Of a stretch of DNA of 64,000 nt, positions 14,765 to 24,034 are shown in pieces. The notes under the pieces were generated by a model that was given only the letters and a program-made list of their open reading frames with translations, searched no databases and was not told where the DNA came from. The stretch is from Cryomorphaceae bacterium. GTDB taxonomy: Bacteria; Bacteroidota; Bacteroidia; Flavobacteriales; ECT2AJA-044. A program made the position numbers and the translations under genes. How positions within the stretch are numbered: position 1 is the stretch's first letter; the number at the start of each line of letters is the position of its first letter. The DNA lies in the NCBI GenBank assembly GCA_017798125.1, contig CP059070.1, positions 682,001 to 746,000 on the forward strand, read 5' to 3'.

Positions 14765-15655
14765 TCAAAGCAGACCTAGGGGGTAGATGATGTATTCAAG
14801 GAAGAACAGAATCCAATAGGCACGATAAAAACGAGTGACACTTACCTTCTTGAAAGGATTTGTCGTGTAGGCAACGAGCCAAAAAAGCAAAAGGGCAAGG
14901 GCGTGCCATACCGCCATAAGGTCAGTGTTGTAGGATTTCAACCCGACACCAGCCCACAAAATAAGGGTCAAATAAGCCAACGAAACCAGTGATATTGCTC
15001 CTCTAAAGGCCCACCGAACTCCTCGCTTCACGGCAACGGTGCCGATATCATGGTTCTGATCACCCTCAACATCTGGAATGTCTTTGAACCAGGCAATTCC
15101 GACACTGAATAGGATCATCAGCAAAATCAAGGGCCACATGAAGGATGGTAGACCCCATTCAGACCACAGCTCCCATCGAAAATGGAGGAACATGAGTATG
15201 TTGACCAATACACCACGGACAAGCGTAATGCTCAGGGCGGCAAAGAAGTGGTTCTTCTTGAACTTCAGTGGGGGAAGAGAATACGCCGTTCCCAAAGCTC
15301 CTACCACAAGGACCAAAACGAGCATCGTATACCCGGCTAAAAGTCCGAACAGCAGGGTCAGAATTCCGCTCACGGAAATAATCCATCGCGCCGTAGAGGC
15401 GCTCATTTCTCCGGATGCTAGAGGTAGGTGTGGTTTGTTTTGACGATCAATATCGATATCGGTCAATTGATTCAACCCGACGATGTACAGGTTGCACGCT
15501 AGGGCGGAAAGTAAGGTCCAGATCAACACATCGTTCTGTCCTGTTGGCCACGCAACCGGATAGGCCGCCATGAAATAAAGGGCCAGCGTGCTGAGGGTAC
15601 TGCCCATGATGGTATGTGGCCGACTAAACCGATAGGCAATACTCAAATACTTCAT
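14765..15655 (-). CDS. Homogentisate phytyltransferase-like UbiA prenyltransferase
   Basis: This 296-residue integral membrane protein has about 8-9 helices. The two Asp-rich motifs of UbiA enzymes are present: NQLTDIDIDRQNKPHLPLAS near residues 61-80 and KDIPDVEGDQNHDIGT near 190-205. The first matches the homogentisate phytyltransferase (VTE2) subgroup, which joins phytyl or solanesyl diphosphate to homogentisate in tocopherol or plastoquinone synthesis. It overlaps the methyltransferase gene upstream by 4 bp, and a divergent phytol-kinase-like fusion gene begins just beyond it, which supports a phytyl donor. No hydroxyphenylpyruvate dioxygenase is in the window. A hairpin repeat lies within it (15385-15402). 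Confidence 0.82.
   Translation of the reverse strand: MKYLSIAYRFSRPHTIMGSTLSTLALYFMAAYPVAWPTGQNDVLIWTLLSALACNLYIVGLNQLTDIDIDRQNKPHLPLASGEMSASTARWIISVSGILTLLFGLLAGYTMLVLVLVVGALGTAYSLPPLKFKKNHFFAALSITLVRGVLVNILMFLHFRWELWSEWGLPSFMWPLILLMILFSVGIAWFKDIPDVEGDQNHDIGTVAVKRGVRWAFRGAISLVSLAYLTLILWAGVGLKSYNTDLMAVWHALALLLFWLVAYTTNPFKKVSVTRFYRAYWILFFLEYIIYPLGLL
15385..15402 (+). repeat. Dispersed hairpin element, GTAGA loop
   Basis: ATC, stem GCGCC, loop GTAGA, stem GGCGC; perfect stem, in the UbiA gene (antisense). Confidence 0.65.
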
Positions 15656-16368
15656 GCTTTGTCGATGCTTTGTCCGATTAAAATGAGGACTGATCCAAAA
15701 GGGAAAGATACCGATTCAACCGACCAATGAAAACGGCTCGTGGATGCTTGACGGGCCAGAGTTTCCAATTCTTTTTGTCGAGGTGCTCGAAGGACCGAAA
15801 CCAATCCGTCCCAGCAAGTGACGATAGGCATAACAGGAATTGGGTAGGTCCAGAGCATTCGCCTCCAAGACCAAGGCCGTACAAAGGGTGCAAAGATCCA
15901 GTGGAGCAGGCCAGTCAAGAGAAAGATGCCGACAAACGTGAAGACACTTCTGGAAAGTGGCTCGGCGATCAAGGCATAGGTTCCGGTCGACATTTTGGCC
16001 ATTATGTCCTTTTGGTCAGCAGGGGCAAAATGATGAAAGGCATTGAATAGGGTGTAGAATTCTGCGGGCGGGAAGGCATCGGACCGCAGGTCCAAATACT
16101 CCACTCCTTCTTCGGAGGGAAACCGATCCGTACGAATCAAGTGACATGTCTCCGAGGTCTTTAGCCAACGGCGCAGAAACTGTGGGACTGGGCCACCCGT
16201 ACCTGTAGCGAGGTCTACCCAGGTTTTCGGCGCTTTCTGATCTTTCCAAGGCGCTTCAATGGAACCGTACGGATTCAACAGATCAACGGCGAAGCGGATG
16301 TAGTCCATTTGCCAACGTCGAAAAGAGGAAGGAAACCCCGGTAAATCTTCAAATTCGAACAGTCTCAT
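15652..16368 (-). CDS. Membrane-associated SAM methyltransferase-like protein
   Basis: The 238-residue protein opens MRLFEFEDLPGFPSSFRRW, has a SAM-binding glycine motif VDLATGTGGPVPQFL near residue 52, a LFNAFHHFAP segment near 120, and a hydrophobic stretch near 145-195 with WTYPIPVMPIVTCWDGLVSVLRA. It is a paralogue of the gene at 25143-25949, which shares the HLFEFED start, GSGSGG and the IPVIPIGYAWDGQVSNVR segment. The 4-bp overlap with the UbiA gene suggests it methylates a membrane quinone or tocopherol-type ring made there, but that is inference. It contains a hairpin repeat at 16078-16093. Confidence 0.7.
   Translation of the reverse strand: MRLFEFEDLPGFPSSFRRWQMDYIRFAVDLLNPYGSIEAPWKDQKAPKTWVDLATGTGGPVPQFLRRWLKTSETCHLIRTDRFPSEEGVEYLDLRSDAFPPAEFYTLFNAFHHFAPADQKDIMAKMSTGTYALIAEPLSRSVFTFVGIFLLTGLLHWIFAPFVRPWSWRRMLWTYPIPVMPIVTCWDGLVSVLRAPRQKELETLARQASTSRFHWSVESVSFPFGSVLILIGQSIDKA
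16078..16093 (+). repeat. Dispersed hairpin element, GCA loop
   Basis: ATC, stem GGACC, loop GCA, stem GGTCC; perfect stem, in the methyltransferase gene (antisense). Confidence 0.7.
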
Positions 16369-16415
16369 TGGCCTTCAAGATAGGCTTTACCCGGACGATT
16401 TACTACCTTGACGAC

Positions 16416-17855
16416 ATGAGTTGGCCGCTTTGGTTTGGGGTGCTTCTTGCCGCCGCCGCACTGCTTACCGCACTTGGTGAAATCACTGCACGTCAGGGAT
16501 GGATTTCCCTGTTTGCCGCGCGCAAAGGAGTGCACATCACTGTGGCCATCTGCTGCGCTTTGGCCGTGGAAATCTTGCCCGCGAGCACTTGGTTTACCGG
16601 TGCCGTAGGTCTCATTGTTCTTTTCTTGTGGTACAGCGTTCGGAAACAGTGGTTCTCCATCGATCAAGTCGACGGTCGAAGAAGTTGGGGGATTTTCTAC
16701 TTCGGTCTCAGCTATTTTTTCTTACTCCTTCTTTTCGGACAACAGTCTCCATTCACTGTAATGCTCGGCATGGCTGTTATGGGGCTTGCCGATTCTGTGG
16801 CCGCGCTCATCGGTAAAATGCTCCCCAATCCGTCCCTAACCCTCGGCAGAGAAACGAAAAGCTGGGCGGGAAGTGCAGTCTTTTTCATCATTACTGGATT
16901 TCTTCTGTTTTCGCTGACCCGCGATCGTCCGGGTATGGATGGCTCGGACTATTCTGCGCTCTCGATGGTTGCCTTGGTCTTTTGGTTGACCGTGGTGGAA
17001 AACAGTGCCGGAAAAGGAACCGATAATCTAAGCGTTCCGCTCTTGTTCGGATGGGTCTACGCAACTATGATGGAGGGCGGTGAATCTTCCCTTCAAGAGC
17101 GTTTCTTGTGGGTATTTATACCGGCAGGTTTATTTGCGCTATTGTCTGCGCGAATAAAGTTTTTAACCCGAGATGGAGCTATTTCTGCAGCTTCATTGGG
17201 CATCCTTCTGTATACCTATGGAGGCTGGAACTATGTGGTGCCCATCCTCATCTTCTTTTTGACTGGATCACTACTAAGTCGTTTGCTGAATCCAACAGCG
17301 AATGGCGTTGAAAAAAGTGGAGCGCGAGACTCCTGGCAAGTGCTGGCCAATGGCGGGGTTCCAGCTTTGGGGTTATTTTGGGGATACTACACCGGGCAGC
17401 AGTCCCTTGGTTTTATTTTGTTCGCCGCAGCGCTAGCCTCGGTTACCGCTGATACGTGGTCGACTGAAATTGGGATGCGTTTTGGCGGAACGCCCAGACA
17501 TATTCTCAACGGGAAAAAGATGGCCAAAGGATTGAGTGGCGGTGTAACCCTAGCGGGCTTTCTAGGGGCCTTGTTCGGGGCCTCATTGATTGCTACGGTC
17601 GTCTATTGGCTCAATCCGGATATACCTGTGCTTTGGATCATCGCCCTTGGGTTCGCGGGGTCCATTCTGGACTCCATAGCCGGAGTTTTTCAGGCCAAGT
17701 ATCAGGCGAAAGACAGCGAGCTATGGTCCGAAAAACGTCAGGAAAACGGGATTCAGATTTCTGGAGTTTCCTGGTGGACGAATGACCTGGTCAACGCCTT
17801 CAGCGCCTTGATCATTCTTTTATTTTCCGCTCTACTCTTTGGAGGAGCTGGGTGA
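16416..17855 (+). CDS. Phytol kinase-like (VTE5) fused to DUF92/VTE6-like domain
   Basis: 479 residues from the ATG at 16416; an earlier TTG at 16368 is less likely. The N-terminal half (~1-220) looks like a CTP-dependent phytol/dolichol kinase: ARKGVHI, DGRRSWGIFYFGLSYFF, GLADSVAALIGK and GRETKSWAGSAVFF. The C-terminal half (~235-479) is DUF92/TMEM19-like: TRDGAISAASLGILLY, LANGGVPALGLFWG, ASVTADTWSTEIG, GLSGGVTLAGFLGA and GSILDSIAGVFQAKYQ. In plants these are two proteins, VTE5 and VTE6, that convert phytol to phytyl phosphate and then phytyl diphosphate. A fusion would do both steps and feed the adjacent phytyltransferase. It is divergent from the methyltransferase (47-bp gap) and overlaps the histidine kinase gene at its 3' end. 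Confidence 0.82.
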   Translation: MSWPLWFGVLLAAAALLTALGEITARQGWISLFAARKGVHITVAICCALAVEILPASTWFTGAVGLIVLFLWYSVRKQWFSIDQVDGRRSWGIFYFGLSYFFLLLLFGQQSPFTVMLGMAVMGLADSVAALIGKMLPNPSLTLGRETKSWAGSAVFFIITGFLLFSLTRDRPGMDGSDYSALSMVALVFWLTVVENSAGKGTDNLSVPLLFGWVYATMMEGGESSLQERFLWVFIPAGLFALLSARIKFLTRDGAISAASLGILLYTYGGWNYVVPILIFFLTGSLLSRLLNPTANGVEKSGARDSWQVLANGGVPALGLFWGYYTGQQSLGFILFAAALASVTADTWSTEIGMRFGGTPRHILNGKKMAKGLSGGVTLAGFLGALFGASLIATVVYWLNPDIPVLWIIALGFAGSILDSIAGVFQAKYQAKDSELWSEKRQENGIQISGVSWWTNDLVNAFSALIILLFSALLFGGAG

Positions 17856-20526
17856 GTTGGCCTAAGTTGAAGGGCTTTCCCAGGAAATCGTTCAAGCCTT
17901 GTTCCTTGTAGCGATCTCGATCTTCTTTCATGACATTGGCCGTCATAGCGACCACGTAGGCCGGATCCATGGCTTGTTCAAACTCGAATGCACGTATGCG
18001 ATCATGGGCTTCTAGTCCATCCATAACGGGCATTTGAATGTCCATGAGTACCACTCGGTACGCGCCGGCCATGTAGGCGTCCAATACAGCCTTTCCATCG
18101 CTGCAAATTCGATGTTCAATTCCAAGATTTTTGAGCGCCATTTCAATAATCTTTTGATTGACGGGGTTGTCCTCGGCAACGAGAACAGGGCCCTGGAAGA
18201 TTGCGCTATCACTGGATTCATCTGTTCTTCCCGATTCTTCAACGCTGCTTTCCGCCTCATCCACTTCTATCCAAAAGCGGAATGTTGAGCCCTCCCCAGG
18301 TTCGGACTCGACTTCTACTCCCCCACCCATAAGCTCACTCAGTGATCGGGCGATGGCCAAGCCCAGACCACTTCCTCCGAATTCTCTAGTGGTCGACGAA
18401 TCAGCCTGATTGAACTTTTCAAAAATCTGCTCTGCCTGCTTTTCGTCAATACCGATTCCCGAGTCAACGACCTCGCAGTGTATGCGCCAACGACGGTCCG
18501 ATATGTGCTCACCGCGTACCAACATATGGACAGATCCCTGCTCTGTAAACTTGACCGCATTGCTCAAGAAGTTCCCCGCTACTTGCCGCAAGCGCAACGC
18601 GTCGCCAATCACATGGGCAGGAAGATCGCCTTCGAAAATGAGGCCAAATTCAAGCCCCTTTTGTTCGGCCTTAAACTGGAACAGCGTAAAGGACTGTGAG
18701 AAGGCCTTTTTCAAATCAAACAACTCATGCTCCAGCTCTACTTTCCCGGCTTCCACCTTACTCAAATCCAAAATGTCATTCAGGGTTTGCATCAGGTCAT
18801 GGGTGGAGGCTTCGATCAAATCAATCAACTCCGCACCTTTCTTTTTGTCTTCGCTCTTTTTAAGTAAATCAACGGCAGCGATTATCCCGTTCATGGGTGT
18901 GCGAATTTCATGACTCATGTTGGCCAAGAACTCCGTCTTTGACCGCTCAGAGGCCATGGCTTCTTCGGTAGCACGGACCATGGCCTGTTCAGCCCGTTCT
19001 TGCTCACGGCGGTCCCGGAGCGCCACGATTCGAGCTGGCCCATCACTCAGTTCTACACGCTTGTGGTAGACATCCACGGGGATGGGCAATCCTCCTTTAA
19101 TCGGGTTTATGAGTCCCTTGGTCCTTGAAGACTCAAAGGAATAGCTCAACAAATCTTTTTCTTGAAGACTCGCTGGTGATGGCGAACCAATCAAACGTTC
19201 AAACTCCGAATTACTCTCGAGAATGGTTCCGTTTCGCGCCAGGTAGATGGCAATGAATGGTGCGTTGGAAAGTTCTCTATAACGCTGATCAGAAAGCTTG
19301 AGTTTAGCATTGAGTTGCCGCTGACGACGATAAAGCGATCCAATGACGAGGCCAAAGAAAACCAACAAGGCGATCAAGGCAATGTATATGCGCCGAACGC
19401 GATTCTGATTTCTGAGTTCGGTTTCTTGGAGCTCGCCTTGAAGCCTGAGTCGTTCATTCTCCATGACCACCTGATCCCGCTCAAATTGAACCTGCATCTT
19501 TTTGATTTCAGCTCTTTCGTCCGCGTCGTTGATGCTGTCTTGGATAATGTATCCCGCCTTCAAGAATTCATAGGCCTTGGCGTCGAGACGCTGCATTTCA
19601 TATACTCTAGCCAAACCCTTAAGAGTTCGTGCTTCGAAGGGTTTATAATTCTGTGCGCGTACCAGTTCGAGTAGCTCATTGAGAATTTCTTCGGCCTCCT
19701 GTGGTCGTTCTAAGTCTATGTAGAGTTCCGCGAGGTTCCCCAAAGCTGAAGTGAGCCCATACTGATCACCTATTTGTGCTCGGAGCTGCACAGCTCTTCG
19801 ATACCTCACTTCGGCCTGTTCATACTCAAACGCCTCGTGGTTCAGGATGCCCAGATTCAAATAGGTGCTGGCCAAAGACCGCTTATTTCCACCGATGATC
19901 TTGTATTCCAGCGCCGTTTCAAACAAAAACTTCGCCGAGTCAACCCGCTGCTGTTCCTTATAGATCAGACCTAAATTGTTGTAGGTTTCTCCCAGCAAGT
20001 AGGTATCCCGAAGGGCCTCGTATATTCCAATAGCCTCCCAAGTAATCCTTTGAGCTTCTTGATAGTCCCCGGTCTTACGAAGAAGCACCCCCATATTATT
20101 CAAGGTCTTGGCCGTACCAACCGAGTCACTGAACTCCCTTCTGAGTTCCAAAGAATTCTGATAGGACATCAAGGCCTCCCTCGGCCGTTCCATTCGAGTC
20201 AGCACGGCGCCGATGTTGTTGTACATCCGAGCGCGCTCTGGTCCCTCTTGAATTAAATCAACGGCCGTTTGAAATTGACTCAATGCACTGTCTAAGGATC
20301 CCGTGTAGAAATAGGCATATCCCAATTGTATTCGGAATTGGGCCCAAAGACTGTCGCTTGCCCCTACGGGGCGATTTTCGAGGCTCCCCCAATCCTGAAT
20401 GAATTCCTGTGGATGATACCGCGTTAGCGAATCTGAAATACGCATGATTTCCCCCAGTTCCTGGGCGGATTGTGCGTAGGCCCACGTGGACCAAAGAATG
20501 GCTAAAATCGTGACGATTCGAGACAT
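17812..20526 (-). CDS. TPR-containing hybrid sensor histidine kinase
   Basis: 904 residues from the ATG at 20526 (MSRIVTILAILWSTWAYAQ signal). It has about seven TPR repeats (residues 40-330, with repeated A-x-x-x-Y/N-N-x-G patterns), a coiled coil and a membrane helix (YIALIALLVFFGLVIGSLY, ~385-405). A PAS-like region and HisKA follow, with the phospho-His in MSHEIRTPMNG (~538), HATPase_c (GGSGLGLAIARSL) and a C-terminal receiver with the phospho-Asp in VVLMDIQMPVMDG (~830). It senses through periplasmic TPRs and relays phosphate to its own receiver; no separate output regulator is nearby. It overlaps the convergent phytol kinase gene by 44 bp. A hairpin repeat lies at 20360-20375. Confidence 0.93.
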   Translation of the reverse strand: MSRIVTILAILWSTWAYAQSAQELGEIMRISDSLTRYHPQEFIQDWGSLENRPVGASDSLWAQFRIQLGYAYFYTGSLDSALSQFQTAVDLIQEGPERARMYNNIGAVLTRMERPREALMSYQNSLELRREFSDSVGTAKTLNNMGVLLRKTGDYQEAQRITWEAIGIYEALRDTYLLGETYNNLGLIYKEQQRVDSAKFLFETALEYKIIGGNKRSLASTYLNLGILNHEAFEYEQAEVRYRRAVQLRAQIGDQYGLTSALGNLAELYIDLERPQEAEEILNELLELVRAQNYKPFEARTLKGLARVYEMQRLDAKAYEFLKAGYIIQDSINDADERAEIKKMQVQFERDQVVMENERLRLQGELQETELRNQNRVRRIYIALIALLVFFGLVIGSLYRRQRQLNAKLKLSDQRYRELSNAPFIAIYLARNGTILESNSEFERLIGSPSPASLQEKDLLSYSFESSRTKGLINPIKGGLPIPVDVYHKRVELSDGPARIVALRDRREQERAEQAMVRATEEAMASERSKTEFLANMSHEIRTPMNGIIAAVDLLKKSEDKKKGAELIDLIEASTHDLMQTLNDILDLSKVEAGKVELEHELFDLKKAFSQSFTLFQFKAEQKGLEFGLIFEGDLPAHVIGDALRLRQVAGNFLSNAVKFTEQGSVHMLVRGEHISDRRWRIHCEVVDSGIGIDEKQAEQIFEKFNQADSSTTREFGGSGLGLAIARSLSELMGGGVEVESEPGEGSTFRFWIEVDEAESSVEESGRTDESSDSAIFQGPVLVAEDNPVNQKIIEMALKNLGIEHRICSDGKAVLDAYMAGAYRVVLMDIQMPVMDGLEAHDRIRAFEFEQAMDPAYVVAMTANVMKEDRDRYKEQGLNDFLGKPFNLGQLTQLLQRVERKIKE
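20360..20375 (-). repeat. Dispersed hairpin element, GTA loop
   Basis: Minus strand: ATC, stem GCCCC, loop GTA, stem GGGGC; perfect stem, near the N-terminus of the histidine kinase. Confidence 0.75.
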
Positions 20527-20593
20527 GATGTGCGGCATATAGCGCAATATACAATATCCGTTCAGCGAGCTCAGTGACCTATCCTTTCAAAAC

Positions 20594-22405
20594 CTAAAGC
20601 CCCAACTGTCTTGCGTAGGAGTCTGGAACAGCGAAACCTCTCGCCCGAGCGGTTCGTACATCTCGACGCGCGGCATCCAAATTACCTCGCTGGGATTCGA
20701 CCATGGATCGGTAGTAATAGGCCTGCCCATTTGAAGGGTTTAGTTGAAGCGCTTTATTGTAGTCTGTATAGGAAGCATCCCAATCGCGCATTTGAAAGTA
20801 GGTATAGCCTCGGTTGAAGTAAATTTGAGCATTGTTGGGTTGAATCTCCAAGGCACGACCATAATCGGCAAGAGAGGATTCGTAATTTCCCAATAGGGCA
20901 TTGGTAATGGCTCGATTCGTCAGCGCGTCGTAATAGGTGGGACGAAGTTCCAATGCGCGATCGTAGTCCTTCATCGCCTTCTGGTACTCCTTGCGCATAC
21001 TGTAGACATTGCCTCGGTTGACGTAAGCATTGGGGTATTCCGGGTCTACTTCAACCGACTTATTGAGGTCCGCAAAAGCCCGCTCGTAATCCTGTTCTTG
21101 AAAGCCATAATACTTTCCTCGGTTGTTGTAGGCGACTGGAACATTCGGGTACTTTTCAATGACATCAGTAAACAGTGTAACCGTATTCTCCCATGCCGGA
21201 ACCCGGTCTCGAGTCAAGCCCGTGAAGGCCAAAACCATGACTCCACCAAGAACCCAACCTACACGAGGCCGCAGCGCATTGATTCGCTCCAATCCAACAC
21301 CCAACATAAAGGCCAATCCGACGTACGGGATGTAGGTATAGCGATCGGCCATCATGGCCGCACCTACAGACAACAGCTGGAGCACTAGAGCGACCATAAG
21401 AATGAAAAAGCCAAAGCCAAAGAGGAACACCTTGGTTTTGCGCGCGGTCACTATAGCACCGATGCCAAGGGCAACAGCCAAAAGGGTAGTCAAGTAAAAT
21501 GTGAAGGGGACTCCTCCTTCCGGATAAGGATAAAAGACGCTCAACTTGAATGGGGCTAGGAACTTGACCAGATAAAGAATGGTCGAGTTACCCGCAAAGA
21601 AGATTTTTTCGGACAGCGGAAAACTTTCCATGGTGAGTGCATCAGCACTGCGCTGTGCAATGATCGCCCAATACCCCAGGACAAAAGAGACGGCAAAGAA
21701 GGGTAGTTTTTCCAACCACGTGGGCAATTTGAAGCTTCTCCCTCGGTAGAAATCAACGAGTAAGAGTACGACAGGAAAGGGAGCTGCCATGGCTTTGCTC
21801 ATCATGGAGCCAAGGAAAAGCACCAGAGTTAAACCATACCAGATCCACCTTCGTTTTTGATCCTCCAAGTAATAGAGATAGGACAGTAAGGCGGCAAAAA
21901 AGAACAGCGCCATGAGCTGATCCTTCCGGGCCGCTACCCAGGCCACTGATTCCACGTGCATGGGATGAACCGCGAAGACCAATCCGGTAAATCCTCCGAT
22001 GAACCAAGAGCCTGTAAGTCTCCAAAAGAAGAAATACACAAAGAGCGCCGCAAGAATGTGGTAGAATACATTGGAACGGTGAAAGGCACCTGGATCATTT
22101 GGGTTCTGAGCCCAGTCCCGAGCCAAGGTCCACATCGTCAGAGGGTGGTAGTTTCCCATGACAAAAGAGCGGGGTTTCCATACCTCAGAAAATTGGCCGC
22201 CAACGACATATCCGTTTTCATAAACATAGGGAGGGTCATCGAAATTGACCCAGTCGTATTCGCCGATACCACTGTAGGCAATCCAAGTCAGAGCGATGAT
22301 CAAGATGGGTAAGCCCACAAGAGGCCCTAAAGGCAAGGATTTTTTGGGTTCTGAAGCTGAACCCTGCTTCTTTTTTCGACCCTTAGCTGCACTTTTCTTC
22401 GCCAT
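20594..22405 (-). CDS. TMTC-like multi-TM protein with C-terminal TPR repeats
   Basis: The 603-residue protein starts with a Lys-rich cytoplasmic tail, then 10-11 membrane helices. The loop FDDPPYVYENGYV and the block HPMHVESVAWVAARKDQLMALFFF are typical of TMTC/PMT-like O-mannosyltransferase relatives. Residues ~420-600 form five or six TPRs (AYVNRGNVYSMRKEYQKAMKDY and repeats). The family is thought to transfer sugars to exported proteins from a lipid-linked donor, with the TPRs binding the acceptor; the reaction here is unproven. It lies upstream of the histidine kinase on the same strand with a 67-bp gap. Confidence 0.8.
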   Translation of the reverse strand: MAKKSAAKGRKKKQGSASEPKKSLPLGPLVGLPILIIALTWIAYSGIGEYDWVNFDDPPYVYENGYVVGGQFSEVWKPRSFVMGNYHPLTMWTLARDWAQNPNDPGAFHRSNVFYHILAALFVYFFFWRLTGSWFIGGFTGLVFAVHPMHVESVAWVAARKDQLMALFFFAALLSYLYYLEDQKRRWIWYGLTLVLFLGSMMSKAMAAPFPVVLLLVDFYRGRSFKLPTWLEKLPFFAVSFVLGYWAIIAQRSADALTMESFPLSEKIFFAGNSTILYLVKFLAPFKLSVFYPYPEGGVPFTFYLTTLLAVALGIGAIVTARKTKVFLFGFGFFILMVALVLQLLSVGAAMMADRYTYIPYVGLAFMLGVGLERINALRPRVGWVLGGVMVLAFTGLTRDRVPAWENTVTLFTDVIEKYPNVPVAYNNRGKYYGFQEQDYERAFADLNKSVEVDPEYPNAYVNRGNVYSMRKEYQKAMKDYDRALELRPTYYDALTNRAITNALLGNYESSLADYGRALEIQPNNAQIYFNRGYTYFQMRDWDASYTDYNKALQLNPSNGQAYYYRSMVESQRGNLDAARRDVRTARARGFAVPDSYARQLGL

Positions 22406-22438
22406 GATGGTTGCTTTGACAGCGAATATAGCAAATGG

Positions 22439-22446
22439 TATATTTG
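22439..22446 (+). promoter_or_regulatory. -7 box of the aminotransferase gene
   Basis: TATATTTG matches TAnnTTTG, with TTTG 20 bp upstream (22415-22418) as a possible -33 element. The ATG is at 22469. Confidence 0.6.
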
Positions 22447-22468
22447 GTTCTTAGGCACTACACACACT

Positions 22469-23581
22469 ATGATCAACATTCCCGAGAACATCGAGCAGTT
22501 GAAGTCGTACAAACCCGGCAAACCGCTCGAAGAAATCATCCAGGAATACGGACTTACGAAAACGGCCATTCTTTGGAACAACGAGAACAACTTGGGCGCT
22601 TCACCTTTGGCCGTCCAAGCGATGTCGGAAGCAGCTACTGATTCCAACTATTATCCCGATCCCGCTTGCCGAGAACTGAGAACCGCTATTGCCCAGCGCG
22701 TCGGTCAGCAGATGGAAAACATCATTGTCGGGAATGGTTCAGAAAGTGTATTTAATTATATGCTGGGCGCCTTCTTTAGTCCCGGAGACGAATTACTCAC
22801 CAGCGAAGGAACCTTCGTGGCCATTTATATTTGGGCACAGGCCAATAATGTGCCCTGCAAAACCGTAGCCATGACCTCGGCATACGGTTTTGATCTCAGG
22901 GCTATTCAGGAAGCCATTTCCGATAAAACCAAAGTGATCTATTTGAGCAACCCCAACAACCCAACGGGGGCCATGATCCGAGAGGACGAACTCAGGACTT
23001 TCTTAAAGGAGATTCCGGAACACATCCTCGTGGTGGTGGATGAAGCCTATTTCGAATACGCTACATCTCTGAGCCGTGAATACCCCGATTCCACCCGCTT
23101 GAACCACCCCAACCTCATCACTTTGCGCACCTTTAGCAAAGCCTATGGCATCGCTGGCGTGCGTATTGGATACGGTATTGGACCGGAGGCTTTGATAGAG
23201 CCCTTGATGAAGGTCAAACTGACTTTTGAGCCCTCAAATGTGGCCCAGGCCGCAGGAATAGGTGCATTGAAAGACGAGGCCTTTCTCGAGGAAAGCGTGC
23301 GGCTAAATCAAGAGGGCATGACCTTTTTTAGAGAAGCCTTTGACCGGCTGGGCCTCGCGCATTACCCCTCCACCGGAAACTTTGTGATGATCGATTTCGG
23401 TACACCCGAAGAGGTCCAGCGCATCTTTCAGGCGCTCATGAAAAAAGGTGTTTTTGTCCGCCCTTTGACGGCATTCCGCCTTCCACACTGCCTGAGAATA
23501 ACGATTGGACTTCCCGAGGAAAACGAATTCTGTGTTGAAATGCTTGAAGAGGTCCTACGGACCGATGAAGTCGCCCTCTAG
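22469..23581 (+). CDS. Class I/II PLP aminotransferase, histidinol-phosphate aminotransferase-like
   Basis: The 370-residue fold-type I enzyme has WNNENNLGASPLA at the N-terminus, the glycine region IIVGNGSESVFN (~88), SNPNNPTGAMI (~165), VVDEAYFEYA (~190) and the PLP lysine in TFSKAYGIAGVRIGYG (~228). It closes with NFVMIDFG and LRITIGLPEEN as in HisC. It transfers amino groups between an amino acid or histidinol phosphate and 2-oxoglutarate. No other his genes are here, so the substrate is uncertain. It overlaps the convergent DUF6265-like gene by 4 bp. Confidence 0.85.
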   Translation: MINIPENIEQLKSYKPGKPLEEIIQEYGLTKTAILWNNENNLGASPLAVQAMSEAATDSNYYPDPACRELRTAIAQRVGQQMENIIVGNGSESVFNYMLGAFFSPGDELLTSEGTFVAIYIWAQANNVPCKTVAMTSAYGFDLRAIQEAISDKTKVIYLSNPNNPTGAMIREDELRTFLKEIPEHILVVVDEAYFEYATSLSREYPDSTRLNHPNLITLRTFSKAYGIAGVRIGYGIGPEALIEPLMKVKLTFEPSNVAQAAGIGALKDEAFLEESVRLNQEGMTFFREAFDRLGLAHYPSTGNFVMIDFGTPEEVQRIFQALMKKGVFVRPLTAFRLPHCLRITIGLPEENEFCVEMLEEVLRTDEVAL

Positions 23582-24033
23582 CGCCGATTAAACGACCAGT
23601 CAAAGACCTCCCCCTCTCTTCCGCCAATCCAAGCTCGGATACTGTCTGGATTCACCGATTCATATCCGATCTCGTTGGGGAAATCGTGCTCCGGATTGCG
23701 GAAAATGAAGATGCCCAAGGTGTCGTGTTGAAGTTCGAAGTCGATCCGCCCCTCTTCGGTTCCTGTGTTGGCACCGTAAAATATCGCGCCGTAGGCGCTG
23801 AAAATGGAAATCTCTTCACGGAGTAAGGTGTCTCCTTGCTCCACGGTGATGCCCGTGCCCGTCCACTCTTTTCCTTCCCAACGCCAGCTCTCGTAGAACT
23901 TGGTATCCTCGCCCATCGGAGCGATCCAATCTCCTTCCAAAAAGGCAAATTTCGTTTTCAGTGGGTGCTCCACGGTACACCCGGCACCAAGGGCCAAAAC
24001 CAGGACACAAAGCAATAAACGAGTCGTTCGCAT
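23578..24033 (-). CDS. DUF6265-like lipoprotein
   Basis: About 151 residues from the ATG at 24033 (MRTTRLLLCVLVLALGAGC, lipobox LGAGC). The mature part reads LEGDWIAPMGEDTKFYESWRWEGKEW and FIFRNPEHDFPNEIGYE, the pattern of a small calycin-like domain (DUF6265) found in many Bacteroidota lipoproteins. No function is known. Its start lies next to the end of the ACMS decarboxylase gene. A perfect hairpin repeat (23783-23798) encodes part of SAYGAIFYG. Confidence 0.7.
   Translation of the reverse strand: MRTTRLLLCVLVLALGAGCTVEHPLKTKFAFLEGDWIAPMGEDTKFYESWRWEGKEWTGTGITVEQGDTLLREEISIFSAYGAIFYGANTGTEEGRIDFELQHDTLGIFIFRNPEHDFPNEIGYESVNPDSIRAWIGGREGEVFDWSFNRR
23783..23798 (+). repeat. Dispersed hairpin element, GTA loop
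   Basis: ATC, stem GCGCC, loop GTA, stem GGCGC; perfect, in the DUF6265-like lipoprotein gene (antisense). Confidence 0.78.
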
Positions 24034-24034
24034 C

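Noticed and set aside
15745-15765. GGATGCTTGACGGGCC considered as another hairpin element
   Set aside because: The stem does not pair and the order of parts is wrong; likely chance coding LARQAST.
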